From positions 1 to 59,921 of the IMG/VR virus record IMGVR_UViG_3300037071_000511: 59,921 nucleotides of DNA; one strand, given 5' to 3'. Positions 39,335-47,259 of this stretch are shown piece after piece (position 1 is the first letter of the stretch; each line of letters opens with the position of its first letter). Both the position numbers and the translations under genes were made by a program. A model generated the notes under the pieces. It had not been told where the DNA came from. It was given only the letters and a program-made list of their open reading frames with translations, and searched no databases. Source of the DNA: a virus.

Positions 39335-39514
39335 ATGCGAATCAACCACGTCGAAGACGCCGACATCGCCACCCTGCGCAACATCCTCGTTCGCCTGTAT
39401 GATGCCACCCGGCTGTCGGATGACGAGCGCCGCGATCTGGCGACCATCATGCACCTGATCCTCGATCGCATCGAGACGGCCGACGTCGAGGTGAAGGAGC
39501 CCGAGCATGGCTGA
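39335..39514 (+). CDS. Hypothetical 59-residue protein
   Basis: MRINHVEDADIATLRNILVR and 'SDDERRDLATIMHLILDRIE': helical, acidic. It begins directly after the previous stop and overlaps the next start by 8 nt. Unknown. Confidence 0.5.
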   Translation: MRINHVEDADIATLRNILVRLYDATRLSDDERRDLATIMHLILDRIETADVEVKEPEHG

Positions 39515-40256
39515 CGAATTTCCTGCCCAGCAACCAGCGTTTCTCAGCGAGTGGAACTTCGTCACGGCGACCGGGGCACCGCCGCTGACTACGGAGGTGC
39601 GGCTCAATCAGACCTCGCAGAAGGCCGCGAACCGACTGCGGATTCACAAGATCACCGCTAACGGTATCGATGCATCCATCCAACTGGACGTGGTCAAGAT
39701 CGGTGACGTGATCAAACTTCATGACCTCAACGATACGACCAAGTGGCATGACTTCGCGGTCACTGCCGCCCCGATCAAACAGGTGGACTACTGGGATTAC
39801 CCGGTCAATTGGCAGACTGGCGGGGGAAATTCCCTGACCGCCGGGAAGGTCGCCATCAACCTGCCCACTATCGGCATCAGCGTCAGTGTCACTGCCCCCG
39901 CTGCCCTGCACGTCGCCACCAATCACGTCGACATCACCGGGCAGTTGATCATCCGCGACTTTGCCTATCCGTTCCAAGGCATTCACTACACCAACCCCGG
40001 CCTGACGCGCCGCCAGTGGTACGCCGGGATGGCGATGCAGGGATGGATCGCCAATGCGGCATCACCTGCCGCCAACCTGATCGGCAAGATCGCTGACTAT
40101 TGCTTCAAGGTCGCCGACTCGATGATCGAGCATGAGGACGCAGAGGCCGCGGGCGAGTCACAGCCGGTCGCTGGGCAACCCAAGGTGACGACCATCGAGC
40201 AACTGAAGAACGAGCAGGCCGCCGAGGTTCAGGCGCTGGCCCGCAAGGCGTCCTGA
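39507..40256 (+). CDS. Fusion of a tail-fibre-type domain and a small phage domain
   Basis: 249 residues. Residues about 1-90 (WNFVTATGAPPLTTEVRLN, 'TTKWHDFAVTAAPIKQVDYW') match the beta domain present twice in the 832-residue tail fibre. Residues about 165-215 (RRQWYAGMAMQGWIANAASP, 'IADYCFKVADSMIEH') resemble a small helical domain often found alone in phages as a putative DNA- or virion-associated protein. The early location of a fibre-type domain is unusual. The last 30 residues form a charged helix. Confidence 0.55.
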   Translation: MADEFPAQQPAFLSEWNFVTATGAPPLTTEVRLNQTSQKAANRLRIHKITANGIDASIQLDVVKIGDVIKLHDLNDTTKWHDFAVTAAPIKQVDYWDYPVNWQTGGGNSLTAGKVAINLPTIGISVSVTAPAALHVATNHVDITGQLIIRDFAYPFQGIHYTNPGLTRRQWYAGMAMQGWIANAASPAANLIGKIADYCFKVADSMIEHEDAEAAGESQPVAGQPKVTTIEQLKNEQAAEVQALARKAS

Positions 40257-40265
40257 ATTTATTTT

Positions 40266-40311
40266 CGTAGCACGGTTGACAACGGAGAATCCAAGCTCTA
40301 CCTGTACTACG
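40266..40311 (+). promoter_or_regulatory. Promoter with boxes outside the core
   Basis: -35 TTGACA (40276-40281), 17-bp spacer, -10 TACCTG (40299-40304). Box 1 CGTA-G-CACG (40266-40274) precedes the -35; box 2 TGTA-C-TACG (40303-40311) lies at the end of the -10. Centres are 37 bp apart, not 23, like the 35 bp at 29369. Confidence 0.65.
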
Positions 40312-40341
40312 TAAGTTCAACGCGCATGGGATAGATGCCCA

Positions 40342-41262
40342 ATGAACACCACCATCACCACCCCCCGGAAACCGGGCGACTACCTGTTCGAGGAAGGCTT
40401 CGACGCCGACTTCGGCAGAGAGCCCACCACCCCCGAGGACATCCGCAAGAACGCCCACGTCGTCAACGGCGGCGAGCAGCAGTTCACCTGCCCCGCCTGC
40501 AGAGGCAGAGGGCGCTTCATCAGCTACGCTGGCCGCGATGTCGGACCCTGCTTCAAGTGCAAGGGCACCAAGTTCATCACCAAGGGCCAGAACGCCGCGA
40601 TCAAGGGCAAGGCCACCAAGGAGCGCAACAAGCTCGACTGGGCACAGGCCAACACCGAGGTGATCGCCTACGCCACCAAGCGCCGCGACAAGGGTAGCCA
40701 GTTCTACGCTGGCCTGCTGACCAGCCTCGACGCCTACGGCCACTGGACCGAGAATCAGGTCGCCCTGATCCACCGCGACATGGCCAAGGATGCCGAGTTC
40801 TTCAAGAAGCGCGAGGCCGCCCGGCCGGTGGTCCCCACCGAGGGCATACAGGCCTTGTTCGACCGGGCTCCGGTCAAGCTGGTCAAGAAGCCGATCTTCA
40901 GGACGACCGAGGTGACGATCAATCAGGCCCCGATGACGGGCAAGAACCCCGGCGCTCTCTACGTCCGCGACACCGACACCGACGACTATCTGGGCATGAT
41001 CAAGGATGGCAAGTGGATCGCCAAGTGGGGCACCAAGGATGTGACCGAGGTGCTGCAGCGGGTAGCTGCCGATCCCACCGCCGAGGCGATCGCCTACGCC
41101 CGGAAGTTCCGGGCCTGCTGCTGCTGCGGCAAGACCCTGCGTGACCCGGTCAGCGTGCTGGCGGTTGTCGGCCCGATCTGCGGACCTCGCTGGGGACTGG
41201 ATCACCTGCGGATGCAGGCGGCCGCGATGCTGGCCGCCGAGAAGGAGCAGGACAATGAATAG
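40342..41262 (+). CDS. Zinc-finger protein (DnaJ-type finger plus DUF6011-like end)
   Basis: 306 residues. An N-terminal finger 'CPACRGRGRFISYAGRDVGP' continuing to 'CFKCKGTK' (two CxxC pairs, about residues 50-75) recalls the DnaJ zinc domain. The C-terminus 'RACCCCGKTLRDPVSVLAVV' and 'GPICG' fits the DUF6011 four-Cys motif. The middle is basic and helical. Probably binds nucleic acid; first gene of the last early operon. Confidence 0.6.
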   Translation: MNTTITTPRKPGDYLFEEGFDADFGREPTTPEDIRKNAHVVNGGEQQFTCPACRGRGRFISYAGRDVGPCFKCKGTKFITKGQNAAIKGKATKERNKLDWAQANTEVIAYATKRRDKGSQFYAGLLTSLDAYGHWTENQVALIHRDMAKDAEFFKKREAARPVVPTEGIQALFDRAPVKLVKKPIFRTTEVTINQAPMTGKNPGALYVRDTDTDDYLGMIKDGKWIAKWGTKDVTEVLQRVAADPTAEAIAYARKFRACCCCGKTLRDPVSVLAVVGPICGPRWGLDHLRMQAAAMLAAEKEQDNE

Positions 41263-41695
41263 GGCCACCCTGTGGGTATGGGGTCGGGTGGCCCGGGCGG
41301 TCGTGATCATTGGGGCTGCGACCGCCCTCCCTTTACCGGCGCTGGCCGACGATGGCTACCCGCCCAGCCGGTACGATATCGGCGGGGACAGCGAGGCCGA
41401 GGTGCTGCGCAACGTCAGCGACATCTTCGGCACCGACGCACCGCCGCTGATCAGCGTGCCCTACAGGCAGGCCAAGGCCGAGTGCGATCGCATCAACCTG
41501 ATGCGCTACGGCCATCAATACCCGGAAGGCAACGACGGCACCCTTCTGGTGGGTTGCCTGATCCGCGACTGGGACTTCTCGAACCCGGTCATCGTCTACA
41601 GCCACGGTGATCCGACAGACCCGGACTTGGCCCAGCGCCTGCTCCGACATGAGATAGCGCATTTACTGGGCTGGCCACCGGAGCATCCGAGATGA
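41255..41695 (+). CDS. Secreted HExxH protein (putative metallopeptidase)
   Basis: 146 residues from the ATG at 41255, overlapping the previous stop. Residues 1-31 form a classical signal peptide: basic start, hydrophobic 'AVVIIGAATALPLPALA', cleavage before DDG. Near the C-terminus 'RHEIAHLLGWPPEH' carries the zinc motif HExxH. A periplasmic zincin in the early region is unusual. It might process an envelope protein or exclude other phages. A third zinc ligand cannot be named with certainty (His in 'PPEH' is possible). Confidence 0.6.
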   Translation: MNRATLWVWGRVARAVVIIGAATALPLPALADDGYPPSRYDIGGDSEAEVLRNVSDIFGTDAPPLISVPYRQAKAECDRINLMRYGHQYPEGNDGTLLVGCLIRDWDFSNPVIVYSHGDPTDPDLAQRLLRHEIAHLLGWPPEHPR

Positions 41696-42102
41696 ACGGT
41701 CATGGCCATTCAAGACCACCCACCAGAACCTACAAAAGCTGGGCTGACATGATCCAGCGCTGCGAGAATCCTAAACGCTCAAAGTTCAAATACTACGGCG
41801 GGCGCGGCATCACGGTCTGCGAGCGCTGGTATGACTTCGCCAATTTCCTCGCTGACATGGGCGAGCGCCCGGAGGGCAGGAGCATCGATCGCATCGACAA
41901 CGATGGCAACTACGAGCCCGGCAATTGTCGATGGGCGACCCGGGCAGAGCAATTGGCTAACCGCAAAAAGAAGTATTCCCGCAAATTCACGGACGCCCAG
42001 ATCGCTGCGATCCGGGCAGATGGCCGATCGGAGCGGGCCATAGCGGCTGAGTATAGCTGTGCTCACTCCACGATCGGCAACATCAAACACAGGAGAGACT
42101 AA
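41692..42102 (+). CDS. HNH endonuclease-like protein
   Basis: 136 residues. 'YYGGRGITVCERWYDFANFL', 'RSIDRIDNDGNYEPGNCRWA' and 'TRAEQLANRK' are the pattern of phage HNH/AP2-type homing endonucleases. The C-terminal 40 residues look like a helix-turn-helix (FTDAQIAAIRADGRSERAIA). It overlaps both neighbours by ATGA. Likely a free-standing homing enzyme in the early operon. Confidence 0.75.
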   Translation: MNGHGHSRPPTRTYKSWADMIQRCENPKRSKFKYYGGRGITVCERWYDFANFLADMGERPEGRSIDRIDNDGNYEPGNCRWATRAEQLANRKKKYSRKFTDAQIAAIRADGRSERAIAAEYSCAHSTIGNIKHRRD

Positions 42103-43016
42103 TGAGCAACGCTTGGTACTGGTGGCAGAAGGCTCTCGAAAGCCCCAAGGAAATCGGACAGCAGCACCTGCCAGTCAGCGTCGACTCGCCAGAGCAGGGC
42201 TTCTACCGCATCCGCTTCAAAGACAAGCTGTGGGAGCCGGTCGCCATCTGGAAAGAGATGGGCAAGTGGGTGGCGCTGCGCAACGGCAAGCCCGTCGACG
42301 CGATGCAGGTATGGAACTGGTGCTGCCGCAACCCGGTGACCGCCGAGGCCTACGAGAACGCTCTGGCTGGCGAAGGCTGGGCGGATGACGATCCCACCGT
42401 GGTCGCCATGATGGGCCACAACGTCGGCGACACCGACGACATCGAGACGCTGGCCGATCAGATCGAGAGCGCCAAGGTTGGTGCCGAGGCCTACCGGGAT
42501 ATCCAGTCCGAGGAGGAGGCCGCCAAGGCGCAGTCGCTCCGGGCGAGGCTGAATGAATTGAGCGGCCAAGCCGACAAGAAGCGCGAGGCTTTCAAGAAGC
42601 CGCACCTCGAAGCGGGCAAGGCCATCGACCAGAAATGGATGCCGCTGGTGAAGGAAGCCAAGGGCATCGCCGATCAGCTTCGCAAGTACATCGAGGTCTT
42701 CAAAACGGCCCAGCTATTGCAACGCCGCCTTGAGGAACGGCAGCGGGAAGATGCGGCGCGGAAGGCTGGGGAGGATGCCCCTGCGCCGCCCCCGCTGCCA
42801 CCCGTCGACACCACCATCAAGGGCAGTTACGGCAGGGCCGCCACCGTTGGCACCGAGCTAGTCGTCACCGCCATCACCGATCAGGACGCGGTGTACCAGT
42901 TCTTCCGCGACAACCCCGATCTGCAGGCCTGCCTGTTCAAGCTGGCGCAGTGGGGGATCAAGGCGCAACTCGCCGTCCCCGGCATCACCACAGAAGAGAG
43001 AGCAAAGATATCATGA
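42102..43016 (+). CDS. Hypothetical protein of the recombination operon
   Basis: 304 residues. After an aromatic N-terminal domain comes a helical region (about 150-225) with 'LSGQADKKREAFKKPHLEAG' and 'KAIDQKWMPLVKEAKGIADQ', known from proteins next to RecT/Bet genes in alphaproteobacterial phages. Pro-rich linker, then a C-terminal helical/beta part. Probably cooperates with the recombinase; exact role unknown. Confidence 0.55.
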   Translation: MSNAWYWWQKALESPKEIGQQHLPVSVDSPEQGFYRIRFKDKLWEPVAIWKEMGKWVALRNGKPVDAMQVWNWCCRNPVTAEAYENALAGEGWADDDPTVVAMMGHNVGDTDDIETLADQIESAKVGAEAYRDIQSEEEAAKAQSLRARLNELSGQADKKREAFKKPHLEAGKAIDQKWMPLVKEAKGIADQLRKYIEVFKTAQLLQRRLEERQREDAARKAGEDAPAPPPLPPVDTTIKGSYGRAATVGTELVVTAITDQDAVYQFFRDNPDLQACLFKLAQWGIKAQLAVPGITTEERAKIS

Positions 43017-43435
43017 CGATCGAGTTCAAAGAGCGCCGCACCTTCGACCGGGAGGACTACAACCCGTACATTGGCAAGCTGGGCAACGAGCGCCTGCAGC
43101 CGCTGCCCAACGCCGAGGATGTCGATCCGATCGAGTTCCTCAACCACATCGCATCTGGCGGCCACATGATGCAGCCGGTCTGGGGCTATGCGCTCACGCC
43201 AAGTGGCAGCAACCAGTGGACCCAATTTTTCATCACGTCGTACATGATGTCCGGGTGCGACGGCGGTGGCTATGCCGTCACCTACAGCAGTCGTAAGGAA
43301 GGCCCGTATGTCAGGCGCTTCCGCATCTGTGCGCACGAAGTGCAAGACCATCCCGGCGCGAACCACAATCGCGGCTGGCACCCCGGCCACTGCGTCAAGT
43401 GTGGCTTCGACATGACCTACGATTCAGGAGATTGA
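43013..43435 (+). CDS. Hypothetical protein
   Basis: 140 residues from the ATG at 43013 (MTIEFKERRTFDREDYNPYI), overlapping the previous stop. The C-terminal 'HRGWHPGHCVKCGFDM'-like end (seen as RGWHPGHCVKCGFDMTYDSG) offers two His and two Cys for metal. Not recognised. Confidence 0.5.
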   Translation: MTIEFKERRTFDREDYNPYIGKLGNERLQPLPNAEDVDPIEFLNHIASGGHMMQPVWGYALTPSGSNQWTQFFITSYMMSGCDGGGYAVTYSSRKEGPYVRRFRICAHEVQDHPGANHNRGWHPGHCVKCGFDMTYDSGD

Positions 43436-43436
43436 G

Positions 43437-43616
43437 ATGGGCGAAGAAGCGACACTGGCCGAGATCATTGCCTTGCTCGACAAGGCGGCCACCATTCTGA
43501 CCAAGGAGATTCCACAGCCCGACGCAATGTACGTCTCTGAATGGAACGCCACGCCGATCGGCCGCGCCGTTGGTGCGATCGGTGAAGCTCTCTCACTGCT
43601 GGAGGATTTAGAATGA
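43437..43616 (+). CDS. Hypothetical 59-residue protein
   Basis: MGEEATLAEIIALLDKAATI then 'EWNATPIGRAVGAIGEALSL': two helices, acidic. The start lies just after the previous stop with AGGAG upstream; the stop overlaps the Bet gene start (ATGA). Small recombination accessory by position. Confidence 0.5.
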   Translation: MGEEATLAEIIALLDKAATILTKEIPQPDAMYVSEWNATPIGRAVGAIGEALSLLEDLE

Positions 43617-44548
43617 ACGCCCAACCCAAACAACAACTGATGCTGCTCGACGGGATGGCGGCCAAGTACGGCCTCGCCCCGCAGGAGTTCAGCGCCACGG
43701 TGCGCATGGCCTGCGGCATGCCCAACGCCAGCCCGGAAGAGTTCGCCGCGTTCGTGTCGGTCTGCCGGGAGTACGGGCTCAACCCGATCACCCGGGAAAT
43801 CTACGCCATGCCAAAAAAAGGGGGCGGGCTGATCCCGGTCGTCGGCATCGATGGCTGGATTCATTTGATCAACGACCACCCGGCGGCGGATGGGTTCGAG
43901 TTCGATGTCCATGAGAAGGACGGCGAACTGGTGGCGATCACCTGCCGCATGTTCCGCAAGGATCGCGCGCACCCGGTCGAGGTCACCGAATACCTGTCCG
44001 AGTGCGTCCGGGTGAGTGATCCTTGGAAGATGAAGCACCGCATGCTGCGCCACAAGGCGCTGATCCAAGCGGCGCGCTATGCCTTCGGATTCAGCGGCAT
44101 CTACGAGGAGGATGAGGCCGAGCGCTTCGCAGGGATGAAGGATGTCACGCCGCCCAAGCCTCCGTCTCTGAGCCAGCCGATCCTATCGCGAGAGCCGGTG
44201 TCGTCGGTCCAGCGCATGCCGACACCACCCAAGCCACCTGTCAATGGGAAACAAACTGCCCCGAAACAGGAGCAAACGGTTCCCATTGACATCGAACTGC
44301 ACAATCTGTCCGTGCCCGGTTCGTTCGAGGAGGTGGTCGACGGCAGCACCGGGGAGGTGAGCACGCCCGGGCAGATGCTGTCCGATCTGGACGACGCGCT
44401 CGACAGCGCCACCACCGAGGCCGAGATCGAGGAAATCTGGAACGAGCACGATCTCCCAGCCAAGCTGCAGAACATCACCAAGGGCGACGAGTTCATTGGC
44501 GTGGCGATCGGCATCAAGCGCAGGCACCTGAAGCGGGTGACGCCATGA
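43613..44548 (+). CDS. Bet/RecT family single-strand annealing recombinase
   Basis: 311 residues. The N-terminal 180 residues follow the Bet plan: 'FAAFVSVCREYGLNPITREI', 'YAMPKKGGGLIPVVGIDGWI', then 'VTEYLSECVRVSDPWKMKHR' and 'MLRHKALIQAARYAFGFSGI'. The C-terminal third is Pro-rich and acidic, a common tail. It pairs complementary single strands in phage recombination and repair. No partner exonuclease of the lambda Exo type is seen; the VRR-NUC protein is a possible substitute. Confidence 0.85.
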   Translation: MNAQPKQQLMLLDGMAAKYGLAPQEFSATVRMACGMPNASPEEFAAFVSVCREYGLNPITREIYAMPKKGGGLIPVVGIDGWIHLINDHPAADGFEFDVHEKDGELVAITCRMFRKDRAHPVEVTEYLSECVRVSDPWKMKHRMLRHKALIQAARYAFGFSGIYEEDEAERFAGMKDVTPPKPPSLSQPILSREPVSSVQRMPTPPKPPVNGKQTAPKQEQTVPIDIELHNLSVPGSFEEVVDGSTGEVSTPGQMLSDLDDALDSATTEAEIEEIWNEHDLPAKLQNITKGDEFIGVAIGIKRRHLKRVTP

Positions 44549-45441
44549 CCGTCCTGCGCGGCAAGAGCGACGACAGCCCCACCATCACCATGCGCATCGA
44601 GAAGGGGCGGCTGGTGCCGGTAAGCGCCTACGATCTGGAGCTTGTGAACCAGTGGCACGAAGGGGCCGAGGTCAACGTCGACGTCGTGCGCGTCAAGGTG
44701 CGCCCGGCCGAGAAGGCCTACTTCGCCATGCTGTCGCACCTGATCAAGACGGCCGACACGCCGTGGAGCAATACGGAAACGGCGCACGAAGCGATCAAAC
44801 TGGCCGCAGGGTTCACCGATCCCTACAAGAAAAAGAACGGCGAATGGGGCGCGCACCCCCGCCACATTGCTACGTTTACAGACCGGGAACTTTCGGAGTT
44901 CGTAACTATTTTTGAGGGGATCGTTCAGGAGAGGTTTGGGATAGACCCGGGAACGCTTAAGAGGGAAGCCCCGAACAGTAGATTCGTATCGTCTGGCGCA
45001 GTCGGTGACGACGCAGCCGATGATGCCCCCAGCGCACGCCCTATCCCGGTGGGCGCTGGGGTGCCTATACCGCCCGGGGCTCGACCTTCGGCCGGTGTAC
45101 CAGAGGCAGGCGGTGGCGTCGAAGCCATCCCTCGCGACGTGTCGCCGCCTGCCCGCGGTCCTATCCTATCTCAAGACGAATGGCACTGGGTGCGTCAGAC
45201 CGCCCGGATGCTAGTGGCCGCAACAGAGCCGGGCGGTGACGTTGGCATTCTGAACCGGCAGGCGCAGGGGATCAAGGATAACCACACCCCTCCGTCCATC
45301 ACTCCAGAAGCCAAGGATGTCGGTAACCTGATCTACCGTCACTGCCTAGCTGTCTGCAGGGGCAATAGGCCGATCGACCTGAAGTGGATCGCCGGTCAGG
45401 CGCATTGCACGCTGGCCGATCTGCGCCCGGAGGCACGATGA
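44545..45441 (+). CDS. DUF1367/NinB-like protein with mosaic C-terminus
   Basis: 298 residues. The first 135 residues (VPVSAYDLELVNQWHEGAEV, 'VRPAEKAYFAMLSHLIKTAD', 'KKNGEWGAHPRHIATFTD') match DUF1367-type recombination accessory proteins. From about 44870 codon use becomes clearly more AT-rich and less biased. The middle is Pro/Gly-rich and disordered, followed by a helical end (LSQDEWHWVRQTARMLVAAT). The change suggests recombination with another phage lineage. Confidence 0.55.
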   Translation: MTVLRGKSDDSPTITMRIEKGRLVPVSAYDLELVNQWHEGAEVNVDVVRVKVRPAEKAYFAMLSHLIKTADTPWSNTETAHEAIKLAAGFTDPYKKKNGEWGAHPRHIATFTDRELSEFVTIFEGIVQERFGIDPGTLKREAPNSRFVSSGAVGDDAADDAPSARPIPVGAGVPIPPGARPSAGVPEAGGGVEAIPRDVSPPARGPILSQDEWHWVRQTARMLVAATEPGGDVGILNRQAQGIKDNHTPPSITPEAKDVGNLIYRHCLAVCRGNRPIDLKWIAGQAHCTLADLRPEAR

Positions 45442-45782
45442 AACCGATCTGGTCGTGGCCGCATTTGCCGGGCGTCTATACGCTGGAGATCGGTGACGAC
45501 GGCGGCGCGTTCGCGATGAAGTCACCCACCGATCGCAAGCCTCTCAAGGTCATCGCCTCGAACGGCGATGGCTGGGATCACGTCAGCGTCAGCCGCGACG
45601 ATCGCTGCCCGGACTGGGCAGAGATGGAGCACGTCAAGCGGCTGTTCTTTCAGGACTGGGAGACGGCCATGCAGTTGCACGTTGCCGTCGCGGACCACAT
45701 CAGCCTGCATCCGAACTGCCTGCATATGTGGCGACCGCAGACGGAACTGATTCCGCTGCCGCGGCCGTACATGGTGGCGTGA
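45438..45782 (+). CDS. DUF7694-like protein
   Basis: 114 residues, ATGA overlap. 'KVIASNGDGWDHVSVSRDDR' and 'CPDWAEMEHVKRLFFQDWET' with 'HPNCLHMWRP' match a frequent phage family (DUF7694) without known role. Confidence 0.6.
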   Translation: MKPIWSWPHLPGVYTLEIGDDGGAFAMKSPTDRKPLKVIASNGDGWDHVSVSRDDRCPDWAEMEHVKRLFFQDWETAMQLHVAVADHISLHPNCLHMWRPQTELIPLPRPYMVA

Positions 45783-46141
45783 TGGGCATCGTCAGCCAGC
45801 GCCTGCGTGACAGCGCCAAGGGGCAGGAGTGTACGCTGCAGTTCCCCGGCGTCTGCAACCATAACCTTGAAACAACCGTGCTAGCCCACCTGCCGAGCCC
45901 GGTGAAGGGCATGGGCACCAAGTCCGATGATTTCTACGGGGTGTTCGCCTGCAGCGCCTGCCACGCCGCGCTCGACAACCATCCCACCGGGCTGACGATC
46001 GCCGTTTATATGCTCGCCGCCCTGCAGCGCACCCAGAAATACTGGTTCGAGCATGGCGACCTCATGATCGCCGGGGTGAAGCTGGTGAATGCCAAGCCGA
46101 CGACCAAGAGCCTGCCGCCGAGGAAACTGTTCGACAGATGA
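45782..46141 (+). CDS. DUF1364-like (HNH-type finger) protein
   Basis: 119 residues. 'GQECTLQFPGVCNHNLETTV', 'LAHLPSPVKGMGTKSDDFYG' and 'VFACSACHAALDN' match DUF1364 proteins of lambda-like phages, which have four Cys and a His arranged like HNH/treble-clef domains. Possibly a structure-specific nuclease for recombination, in line with its neighbours. Confidence 0.65.
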   Translation: MGIVSQRLRDSAKGQECTLQFPGVCNHNLETTVLAHLPSPVKGMGTKSDDFYGVFACSACHAALDNHPTGLTIAVYMLAALQRTQKYWFEHGDLMIAGVKLVNAKPTTKSLPPRKLFDR

Positions 46142-46248
46142 AGCGCGATCTCGCCGCCTTTGCGATTGGGTTCCTCATCGCGACCTTCGTGTTGATCGTC
46201 GTGCTGGGCCTTGATCCGTCCAACCCCCTACCTTTGGAGTGGTTCTGA
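46138..46248 (+). CDS. 36-residue membrane peptide
   Basis: MKRDLAAFAIGFLIATFVLI with a total of one membrane helix and a short Pro-rich outer end (DPSNPLPLEWF). Coupled both sides (ATGA, TGATG). Confidence 0.5.
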   Translation: MKRDLAAFAIGFLIATFVLIVVLGLDPSNPLPLEWF

Positions 46249-46646
46249 TGCCAGACGGACAATTCTGTGGGCCATGCTGGCGCTGCAAGTGCGAGATGTG
46301 GTTGCCGACGTCACTCTACAACGCCGCCAAGCACAGCAGCAGGATCGTCTTCTGCTGTGCATACGGCCACGAACAGGTGTTCGCCGAGGGCGAGGGCGAG
46401 GAAGCCAAGCTGCGCCGCGAGCGTGATATGCTCAAGCAGCAGATGGCGCAGCGAGACGACGTGATCAGCCAGCAAAGCAAGGAACTTGAGCGAGAGCGGG
46501 CAGCAGTGCGTGCTCTCAAGGACGGCTCCGTTCGCGCGCGCAAGCGCAGCATCGCTGGCACCTGCCCGTGCTGTAAGCGGACGTTCCGCCAGATGGCGCT
46601 GCACATGGCCAAGCAGCATCCCGAGTTCAAAGCCGAGGCAGCATGA
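46248..46646 (+). CDS. Zinc-finger protein with coiled coil
   Basis: 132 residues starting MPDGQFCGPCWRCKCEMWLP. An N-terminal Cys cluster, a central coiled coil (EAKLRRERDMLKQQMAQRDD) and a C2H2-like finger at the end (CPCCKRTFRQMALHMAKQHP). It probably binds DNA or RNA; could regulate late genes, given its place at the end of the early operon. Not a named family. Confidence 0.55.
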   Translation: MPDGQFCGPCWRCKCEMWLPTSLYNAAKHSSRIVFCCAYGHEQVFAEGEGEEAKLRRERDMLKQQMAQRDDVISQQSKELERERAAVRALKDGSVRARKRSIAGTCPCCKRTFRQMALHMAKQHPEFKAEAA

Positions 46647-46756
46647 GGTTCTGGCTGATCATACTGGCCGGTGCGATCGTCACTGCTCTCGCGTGGTGGT
46701 TTGTGGTCGTGCCGATCGGCCAGACGATCGCCGAGGCATTGGAATGCAAATGCTAA
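46643..46756 (+). CDS. 37-residue membrane peptide
   Basis: MRFWLIILAGAIVTALAWWF then 'VVVPIGQTIAEALECKC'. One membrane helix with two Cys at the end, last gene before the terminator. Unknown role. Confidence 0.5.
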   Translation: MRFWLIILAGAIVTALAWWFVVVPIGQTIAEALECKC

Positions 46757-46803
46757 TCGCAGCCGCTTAACCCCCTCAACGGCTAGGGCCGCTGCGATAG
46801 ACT

Positions 46804-46832
46804 GGCCGATCCAAGTGGGTCGGCCTTTTTTT
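46804..46832 (+). terminator. Strong terminator at the end of the early operon
   Basis: GGCCGATCC / GGGTCGGCC (9 pairs with one G-U) around an AAGT loop, followed by seven T (46826-46832). It ends the plus-strand early region. The stop codon of the convergent spanin gene overlaps the T-run (46831-46833). Confidence 0.88.
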
Positions 46833-47259
46833 ATTCACCGCCATGACCCGGCTTGTCGCCCCCGTCAGGAGGAGGCTTGCCAGTATCACCGCCTCCACCA
46901 CCGCCGCCGCAGCCATCGCCGTGACACTCCGGTGGCGGCTCGATAACCGGCGGTTCTGGTGGCTCTGGCTTGGTCGGTGGCGTCGGCGGCGTGGGTGTCG
47001 GTGGCGTCGGCGGCGTGGGTGTCGGGCTGGGCTGATTGCTGCCACCTGACCCGCTCTCGACCGGCGGTGCCGCGTTGGGGCTGGGGCTGGGCGCTGGTGT
47101 CGTTGACGGCGAGACGCCCGGCGGGCGCTTGCACAGGAGCGCCGTGTTGACGATTCGATGCTGCTGCAGGTAGCGGCACTGCGCCTCATCGAACTCGACG
47201 TTGGCCGTCCTGCAGGAGGCTAGGACGAAAAGGACGAAAACTATCCCTGCAGTTTTCAT
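46831..47259 (-). CDS. Proline-rich lipoprotein, outer spanin candidate
   Basis: 142 residues from the ATG at 47259. Signal with lipobox: MKTAGIVFVLFVLASC, cleavage before Cys-16. The mature part has a short conserved region (FDEAQCRYLQQHRIVNTALL) and a long Pro/Thr region (PTPPTPPTPTPPTPPT), then Gly-rich end. This is the plan of Rz1-type outer-membrane spanins, although longer. The DNA holds a 24-bp tandem repeat near 46975-47030. Last gene of the lysis block. Confidence 0.6.
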   Translation of the reverse strand: MKTAGIVFVLFVLASCRTANVEFDEAQCRYLQQHRIVNTALLCKRPPGVSPSTTPAPSPSPNAAPPVESGSGGSNQPSPTPTPPTPPTPTPPTPPTKPEPPEPPVIEPPPECHGDGCGGGGGGGDTGKPPPDGGDKPGHGGE

